Source: Clavibacter zhangzhiyongii (lineage in GTDB: Bacteria; Actinomycetota; Actinomycetes; Actinomycetales; Microbacteriaceae). Taken from it: a stretch of DNA of 64,000 nt. This document shows, piece by piece, positions 59,701-64,000 of the stretch (positions within the stretch are counted from its first letter, which is position 1; every line of letters begins with the position of its first letter). Made by a program: the position numbers and the translations under genes. Below the pieces are notes generated by a model that saw only the letters and a program-made list of their open reading frames with translations, was not told where the DNA came from and searched no databases. The DNA is taken from assembly GCF_014775655.1 (NCBI RefSeq), contig NZ_CP061274.1, forward strand, positions 2,852,001 through 2,916,000, read 5' to 3'.

Positions 59701-59889
59701 CTGCGTCGACACCCACCTGCCCCTGCGCTCCACCACCGTGCGAGCACGGGAGGAAGAAGGCGCGGAAGAGCATGGCGGAGATACCGACCCGGACGAGTGT
59801 ACCAGCATCCGCGCCCGCCCGGTCGGGCCGGCCGCCGACGCCGCCTCGGCACCCGCGTGGCGGCCCGCGCGGATCCCTATGCTCGGGGC

Positions 59890-61107
59890 ATGGCCGAACC
59901 GCAGAGCACCGTCCCCCTCAGCCGCGTCTCCACCCGCATCGGATCCATCGCCGAGTCCGCGACCCTCAAGGTCGACGGCAAGGCCAAGGCCCTGCAGGCC
60001 GCCGGACGCCCCATCATCAGCTTCGCGGCAGGCGAGCCCGACTTCCCGACTCCCGACTACGTGGTCGAGGCCGCGGTCGAGGCGGCGCGCGATCCCCGCA
60101 ACCACCGCTACACCGCCGCCGCCGGCCTCCCCGACCTGCGCGAGGCGATCGCCGAGAAGACGCGCACGTCGTCGGGCCTCGACGTGGGGATCGACCGGAT
60201 CATCGTCACGAACGGCGGCAAGCAGGCCGTCTACCAGGCGTTCCAGACGCTCCTCGACCAGGGCGACGAGGTCCTCGTGCCCACGCCCTACTGGACCACC
60301 TACCCCGAGGCCATCCGCCTCGCGGGCGGCGTGCCCGTCGACGTCTTCGCGGGTGCCGACCAGGGCTACCTCGTCACCGTGGAGCAGCTCGAGGCCGCGT
60401 GGACCCCGCGCACCAAGGTCCTGCTCTTCGTCTCGCCCTCGAACCCCACCGGCGCCGTCCACTCCCGTGAGCAGACCCGCGAGATCGGCGAGTGGGCCGA
60501 GTCGAAGGGCCTCTGGGTCATCAGCGACGAGATCTACCAGGACCTCGTCTACGACGGGGCCGAGGCGGCAAGCATCGTCGACGTGGTGCCGGCGCTGGCC
60601 GACCGCACGATCCTCGTCAACGGCGTCGCCAAGACGTACGCCATGACCGGCTGGCGCGTCGGGTGGATGGTCGGCCCCGCCGACGCCATCAAGGCCGCCG
60701 GCAACCTGCAGTCGCACCTGTCCTCCAACGTCTCGAACGTCTCGCAGCGCGCGGCCATCGCGGCGCTGCGGGGCCCGCGCGACACCGTCGACCGGATGCG
60801 CGAGGCGTTCGACCGCCGCCGCCGCACGATCGTCGCCGAGCTCGACGCCATCCCCGGCTTCGTCACGCCCACGCCGCAGGGCGCGTTCTACGTCTACCCC
60901 GACGTGACCGGGCTCTTCGGCCGCGACATCGACGGCGTGACGCCGACCACCTCGCTCGAGGTGGCCGACGTGCTGCTCGAGAAGGCCGAGGTCGCCGCGG
61001 TGCCCGGCGAGGCCTTCGGCCCCAGCGGCTTCCTGCGCTTCAGCTACGCGCTCGGCGACGAGGCGCTGCTCGAGGGCGTGCGCCGGATCCGCGACCTGCT
61101 GGCCTGA
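59890..61107 (+). CDS. Aspartate/aromatic aminotransferase (class I, fold type I)
   Basis: 405 residues, ATG 6 nt after TATGCT (59878-59883). PLP-binding features: [63 protein letters not shown] and the Schiff-base Lys in [18 protein letters not shown]. Matches AspC/AspB-like Igamma/Ibeta aspartate aminotransferases, which transfer amino groups between aspartate and 2-oxoglutarate. Alternative: prephenate aminotransferase. Confidence 0.92.
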   Translation: MAEPQSTVPLSRVSTRIGSIAESATLKVDGKAKALQAAGRPIISFAAGEPDFPTPDYVVEAAVEAARDPRNHRYTAAAGLPDLREAIAEKTRTSSGLDVGIDRIIVTNGGKQAVYQAFQTLLDQGDEVLVPTPYWTTYPEAIRLAGGVPVDVFAGADQGYLVTVEQLEAAWTPRTKVLLFVSPSNPTGAVHSREQTREIGEWAESKGLWVISDEIYQDLVYDGAEAASIVDVVPALADRTILVNGVAKTYAMTGWRVGWMVGPADAIKAAGNLQSHLSSNVSNVSQRAAIAALRGPRDTVDRMREAFDRRRRTIVAELDAIPGFVTPTPQGAFYVYPDVTGLFGRDIDGVTPTTSLEVADVLLEKAEVAAVPGEAFGPSGFLRFSYALGDEALLEGVRRIRDLLA

Positions 61108-61151
61108 TCCGCCGCACGCCCGCCGCACGACCGCCGCCGGTCGGCCCGCCC

Positions 61152-62306
61152 CTAGAGGGCGAGGCCGACCAGCACGGGCTCGGGCTGCAGGATCACGCCG
61201 TGCTCGCTCATCACGCGGCCCTGCACGTAGCGCGCGAGGGCGGCGACGTCCTCGGCGGTCGCGGTGCCGCGGTTGGTGAGCGCGAGCGTGTGCTTCGAGG
61301 AGACGGCCGCGCCGGATCCCGGCAGCCGGAAGCCGCGGTGCACGCCCGAGTGCTCGATGAGCCACGCGGCGCTGAGCTTCACGGCCGGGGGCTCGCGACG
61401 GCGTCGCGCGGCGGCCTCGCGCTCGATGGCCTCGGCCACCTCCCACTGGTCGCCGAGCGGCACGACGAGGTCCTCGGGCGGCTGCTCCTGCGGCCAGCGC
61501 GGGGCGTCGGCCGGCAGCATGCGCGCGAACGCGGCGCTGACGATGGGGTTGGTGAAGAAGGACCCGGCGCTCCAGGTGTCGGGATCCGCGTCGTCGAGCA
61601 CCATGCCCTTGGACCCGCGGAGGGCCAGCACGGTCTCGCGCACGCGGGCCACCGGCACGCGGTCGCCGAGCTCGACGCCGAGCGCGCCGGCCAGCTGCGG
61701 GTACGCGACCGGGAGGCCGAGCGCGTCCGGCCCCTCGCCGCGGGTCAGCGCGAAGTCGACGGAGAGCACGACGCCCGCGCGACCGCGCTTGAGCGCCGAG
61801 GTGCGGTAGCCGAGGCCGAGGTCGGCGGCGCTCAGCCGCTCGACCGCGCCGGTCTCGTAGTCGAGGAACTCGATGCCCTCGAGCACGTCGGCGATCTCCT
61901 GGCCGTACGCGCCGATGTTCTGCACGGGAGCGGCCCCGGTGGATCCCGGGATGCCCGACAGCGCCTCGAGCCCGGCCAGCCCGTCGGCCACCGTGCGCGC
62001 GACGAGCGCGTCCCACGGCTCGCCGGCCTGCACGCGCACGAGCACGGTGCCGTCGGCGCGCTCGTCGCCGACCTCCACGCCGCGCGTCGCGATGCGGACG
62101 ACGGTGCCCTCGACGCCGTCGTCGGAGATGAGGGAGTTGGATCCGCCGCCCAGCACGAGCCAGTCCTCCCCCACGGCCCAGAGGCCGAGCAGGGTGTCGA
62201 CGAGCTCGTCACGCTCGCTCACGGTCACGAGCTCCTCGGCCGGGCCGCCGACGCGCAGCGTGGTGAGGTCGGCGAGCGGGGCGTCGCGGTGGGTCTCGAT
62301 CGTCAT
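61152..62306 (-). CDS. murB: UDP-N-acetylenolpyruvoylglucosamine reductase
   Basis: 384 residues. FAD-binding LVLGGGSNSLISDDGVEGT, SGIPGSTGAAPVQNIGAYGQ, YRTSALKRGR and the catalytic Ser in TWSAGSFFTNPIV, closing with KLSAAWLIEHSGVHRGF. Reduces the enolpyruvyl group in peptidoglycan precursor synthesis. ATG 62306 follows closely on the dehydratase stop. Confidence 0.97.
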   Translation of the reverse strand: MTIETHRDAPLADLTTLRVGGPAEELVTVSERDELVDTLLGLWAVGEDWLVLGGGSNSLISDDGVEGTVVRIATRGVEVGDERADGTVLVRVQAGEPWDALVARTVADGLAGLEALSGIPGSTGAAPVQNIGAYGQEIADVLEGIEFLDYETGAVERLSAADLGLGYRTSALKRGRAGVVLSVDFALTRGEGPDALGLPVAYPQLAGALGVELGDRVPVARVRETVLALRGSKGMVLDDADPDTWSAGSFFTNPIVSAAFARMLPADAPRWPQEQPPEDLVVPLGDQWEVAEAIEREAAARRRREPPAVKLSAAWLIEHSGVHRGFRLPGSGAAVSSKHTLALTNRGTATAEDVAALARYVQGRVMSEHGVILQPEPVLVGLAL

Positions 62307-62313
62307 GGGTGCC

Positions 62314-62760
62314 CTACGCCAGCCGGACCTGCGCCTGCGCGCGGCCGAGGACGGTCTTCCCGTCGACGGAGACGGCGAGGTCGATGCGGACCGTGCCGGC
62401 CTCGGCGTCGATCGCGCCGACCTTGGCGACGATCGTCAGCTCCTGGCCGTCGGCGGGATCCACGACCACGGGCCGCGTGAACCGCACGCCGTAGGAGACG
62501 ATGCGCGAGGGATCCCCCGCCCAGTCGGCCACGGGCTGCACGGCCTGACCCATGGTGAGCATGCCGTGCGCGAGGACGCCCGGCAGGCCGACCGACGCGG
62601 CCACGTCGTCGCGGTAGTGGATGGGGTTGAAGTCGCCCGAGGCGCCCGCGTAGCGGACGAGGGATTCGCGCGTGAGGTGGATCGAGCGCTCGGCGACGAC
62701 CTCGCCCACGGCGAGGTCCGCGAGCACGGGCACGCTGCCGGCCGCGGCTGCGGCGCTCAC
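62314..62760 (-). CDS. MaoC-like (3R)-hydroxyacyl dehydratase subunit (HadB-like)
   Basis: 148 residues, GTG 62760 overlapping the previous stop (GTGA). Hot-dog fold with the hydratase motif YAGASGDFNPIHYRDDVAAS (catalytic Asp/His) and GVLAHGMLTMGQAVQ. Catalytic half of a heterodimer with the following partner. Mycobacterial homologues HadB act in FAS-II. Confidence 0.86.
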   Translation of the reverse strand: MSAAAAAGSVPVLADLAVGEVVAERSIHLTRESLVRYAGASGDFNPIHYRDDVAASVGLPGVLAHGMLTMGQAVQPVADWAGDPSRIVSYGVRFTRPVVVDPADGQELTIVAKVGAIDAEAGTVRIDLAVSVDGKTVLGRAQAQVRLA

Positions 62761-63206
62761 GCGTCGTCCCCGCGGACCACGAGGGTGGACACCGCCGTGA
62801 CGACGTGCGCCCCGGATCCGTCGACCATGGCGGACTCGGCGGTCACCATCGCGTTGCCGCCGAGGGTCTGGACCTTGGTGACGGTGAGCGTCGCGGTCAG
62901 CTCGTCGCCCGCGACCACCGGCCGGGAGTACGTGAAGGCCTGCTCGCCGTGGACCACGCGGCTGTAGTCGATCCCCGTGTCCGGCTCGGCGAGCAGCTGC
63001 GTCACGGTCATCGCCTGCAGCACGACGGGGAACGTGCTCGGCGCGACCACGTCGGCGTGGCCCGCGGCGCGCGCGGCCTCGGGGTCGAGGTGGACGGGGT
63101 GGGTGGCGCCGACGGCACGGGCGAACTCGCGCACCTTCTCGCGTCCCACCAGGTACGGGGCGGCGGCGGGGAGCACGCGGCCCTGGAGCTCTGGATTCAC
63201 TGGCAC
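62757..63206 (-). CDS. MaoC N-terminal/FAS1-type dehydratase subunit (HadA-like)
   Basis: 149 residues, GTG 63206 with TAGGAT 6 nt upstream (63213-63218). A hot-dog fold: YLVGREKVREFARAVGATHP, HADVVAPSTFPVVLQAM, FTYSRPVVAGDELTATLTVT. It lacks the HxD catalytic set, as in HadA or HadC, so it would be the substrate-binding partner of the next gene. Order hadA-hadB-...-secE-nusG-rplK-rplA matches mycobacteria. Confidence 0.85.
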   Translation of the reverse strand: MPVNPELQGRVLPAAAPYLVGREKVREFARAVGATHPVHLDPEAARAAGHADVVAPSTFPVVLQAMTVTQLLAEPDTGIDYSRVVHGEQAFTYSRPVVAGDELTATLTVTKVQTLGGNAMVTAESAMVDGSGAHVVTAVSTLVVRGDDA

Positions 63207-63268
63207 CGGACGATCCTACGCGGCGGGCCCGCGGGCGCCCGGCGGTCGATGGCCCCGGGCACGCGAGA

Positions 63269-63301
63269 GCCCCGGCCCCCACTTCTCGTGGGGACCGGGG
63301 C
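63269..63301 (-). terminator. Hairpin terminator after the 28-aa peptide gene
   Basis: Stem of 7 plus 6 bp (63269-63275/63295-63301 and 63277-63282/63288-63293) with one C-A mismatch and ttctc loop, 37 bp past the stop. Confidence 0.75.
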
Positions 63302-63337
63302 CCGGGTACGCGATGCTGCTTCCGCGGCGTCAGCTGC

Positions 63338-63424
63338 CTACTGGCAGGAGTCGCACTGCAGGAGCTCCATGGGGTCGACGGGGATCGCGTAGCCGCCGAC
63401 GGTGTCGTTGTTGTCGTAGTCCAT
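63338..63424 (-). CDS. 28-residue acidic peptide with C-terminal CxxC
   Basis: ATG 63424 has an excellent ribosome site (acgggaggcaccc). The peptide begins MDYDNNDTVGGYAIP, has a central VDPMELL and ends QCDSCQ. It is acidic with no hydrophobic helix, so it is not a membrane peptide. Upstream lie a promoter (63565-63594) and a leader of ~130 nt; downstream lies a terminator, so it is a complete one-gene unit. Function unknown: a tiny metal-binding protein, a regulatory leader or a RiPP-like precursor are options. Confidence 0.65.
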   Translation of the reverse strand: MDYDNNDTVGGYAIPVDPMELLQCDSCQ

Positions 63425-63449
63425 GGGTGCCTCCCGTTGTGTCGTGTGG

Positions 63450-63469
63450 GGAGCCGCCGGTGCGGCTCC
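63450..63469 (-). other. Hairpin in the leader of the 28-aa peptide gene
   Basis: 8-bp stem (ggagccgc/gcggctcc) with a 4-nt loop, 25 bp before the ATG and close to the ribosome site. It could affect translation or mRNA stability. Confidence 0.4.
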
Positions 63470-63564
63470 TCAGGTCTCGTGGCTCTCGCCCCGATGGCCT
63501 CCGGATCCGCGTCTCCGCGACGATCCGGTGTGCTCGGCCACCCGGTGGGGCGGTGAGGTTCTCC

Positions 63565-63594
63565 ACTATATAACCCGAACTACAGACCTGTCAT
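63565..63594 (-). promoter_or_regulatory. Sigma-70-type promoter of the 28-aa peptide gene
   Basis: On the reverse strand ATGACA (63589-63594), 18-bp spacer, TATAGT (63565-63570). Set in a short AT-rich island, and the most consensus-like promoter I see in the window. Confidence 0.65.
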
Positions 63595-63595
63595 T

Positions 63596-63611
63596 CCACT
63601 ACATCTAGTGG
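63596..63611. promoter_or_regulatory. CCACTA-catc-TAGTGG palindrome
   Basis: Perfect 6-bp dyad directly upstream of the -35 element of the 28-aa peptide promoter. CCACTA appears again at 63563-63568 over the -10 region, so a regulator could bind both. Confidence 0.5.
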
Positions 63612-63736
63612 TTCGGCGTGTCGCGGCGCCTTCCGCGCCGTCATGCGGATCCGCGGCCGCCGACCGATCCCGGAGCCCGCACGAGCCCGGCGTGTCGCCT
63701 GCTCCGGACCCTCGACGAGGTGCACCCGGCACGCAC
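63612..63736. other. Intergenic remainder upstream of the peptide promoter
   Basis: The 371 bp between the peptide ATG and the next gene contain the leader hairpin, promoter, palindrome and terminator listed separately. In 63612-63736 I see nothing further. Confidence 0.4.
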
Positions 63737-63769
63737 GAGGGCCGCCGCGATCACGTCGCGGCGGCCCTC
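63737..63769 (-). terminator. Hairpin terminator after the 64-aa protein gene
   Basis: Perfect 14-bp stem (63737-63750 and 63756-63769) with tcacg loop, 26 bp past the stop at 63796. Confidence 0.8.
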
Positions 63770-63795
63770 CTCCCGCGCCGTGCGCGGGATGCGGA

Positions 63796-63990
63796 TCAGG
63801 ACTCGCGCGCCTCGCGCGCCTCCTTCTCCTCCTCGGACTCGCTGGCGGTGTAGTCGCCGCCCGCGGGGGCCTCACGGCGCTCCTCGTCGTGCGCGTCGGG
63901 GACGGGGTTGCCCTGGGTCTTGTAGAGCACGTCGTCGTGCTCGGCGCCCGTGGCGTGGTCGGGGTGGTCGGGGGATTCGTGGTGGGTCAT
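63796..63990 (-). CDS. Small acidic hypothetical protein, 64 aa
   Basis: Starts MTHHESPDHPDHATGAEHDD, His/Asp-rich at the N-terminus, then a charged helix ASESEEEKEAREARES. Fully hydrophilic and probably disordered. No family recognised. Ribosome site cctccgg is weak; only ten bases of window lie upstream, so a longer start cannot be excluded. Confidence 0.55.
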   Translation of the reverse strand: MTHHESPDHPDHATGAEHDDVLYKTQGNPVPDAHDEERREAPAGGDYTASESEEEKEAREARES

Positions 63991-64000
63991 GCCCGGAGGC

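Noticed and set aside
1..64000. CRISPR arrays, IS elements, rRNA
   Set aside because: No regularly spaced repeats, transposase motifs or rRNA segments were seen anywhere in the window.

Overview
The window looks like chromosomal DNA of a very GC-rich actinobacterium in the family Microbacteriaceae. A Clavibacter-like organism is my best guess, but this is inference. The grounds are the roughly 70-75 % GC by eye, the many GTG starts, the MT0933/DUF2795-type small proteins, the actinobacterial kdp layout, and the block of (3R)-hydroxyacyl dehydratase pair, murB, tRNA-Trp, secE, nusG, rplK, rplA that resembles mycobacterial gene order. I see no phage, insertion sequence, CRISPR array or rRNA.

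Layout. 1-3.9 kb: the 3' part of a heptose kinase/nucleotidyltransferase with a coupled glycosyltransferase, then small hypothetical and stress-type proteins. 3.9-7.5 kb: a partner-switching signalling module with STAS antagonist, ATP-binding anti-sigma kinase, membrane PP2C phosphatase and GAF-PP2C phosphatase. 7.7-12.2 kb: phosphoglycerate-mutase-like phosphatase, nitroreductase, duplicated membrane proteins and an acetyltransferase. 12.3-18.2 kb: an LPXTG-anchored ice-binding-like surface protein, a sugar ABC importer (two permeases forward, binding protein reverse), a GAF-ANTAR regulator and an SMR exporter. 18.2-27.2 kb: hydrolase, glpX, AI-2E-type transporter, tRNA-Ser(CGA), HAD phosphatase, two adjacent GAF-ANTAR proteins, an F420-type reductase homologue, a TSUP transporter and small exported proteins. 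27.4-35.4 kb: a complete potassium-uptake operon (small membrane ORF, kdpF, A, B, C, D, E), tightly coupled by 4-bp overlaps. 35.4-42.3 kb: a ketopantoate-reductase-like gene and a divergent TetR repressor sharing two palindromic operators, an SGNH hydrolase, a Cys/His small protein, radA, an ArsR regulator with a His-rich peptide, and N-acetylglutamate synthase. 42.3-48.0 kb: a two-component system, a TerC protein, a beta-propeller protein and a sugar isomerase.

48.1-53.4 kb holds the most interesting locus. It is a reverse-strand operon for a thiazole/oxazole-modified peptide: a 70-residue precursor with a streptolysin-S-like Cys/Ser/Thr core, an E1-like partner with CxxC zinc motifs, a YcaO cyclodehydratase, a SagB-type FMN dehydrogenase, and an ABC ATPase plus permease. 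No leader peptidase or SagE-like immunity protein is visible. A YqaJ-type nuclease gene is divergent from it.

54-64 kb is mostly housekeeping: oxidoreductase, acetyltransferase, rplA, rplK, nusG (TTG start, long acidic N-terminal extension), secE, tRNA-Trp, aspartate aminotransferase, murB and the dehydratase pair. It ends with an isolated 28-residue peptide gene that has its own promoter, strong ribosome site and terminator, and a small acidic protein.

Two window-wide signals stand out. At least fourteen genes carry a TAnnnT hexamer 6-7 nt before the start codon, as expected for leaderless transcripts. The palindrome GGATCC is strongly over-represented.
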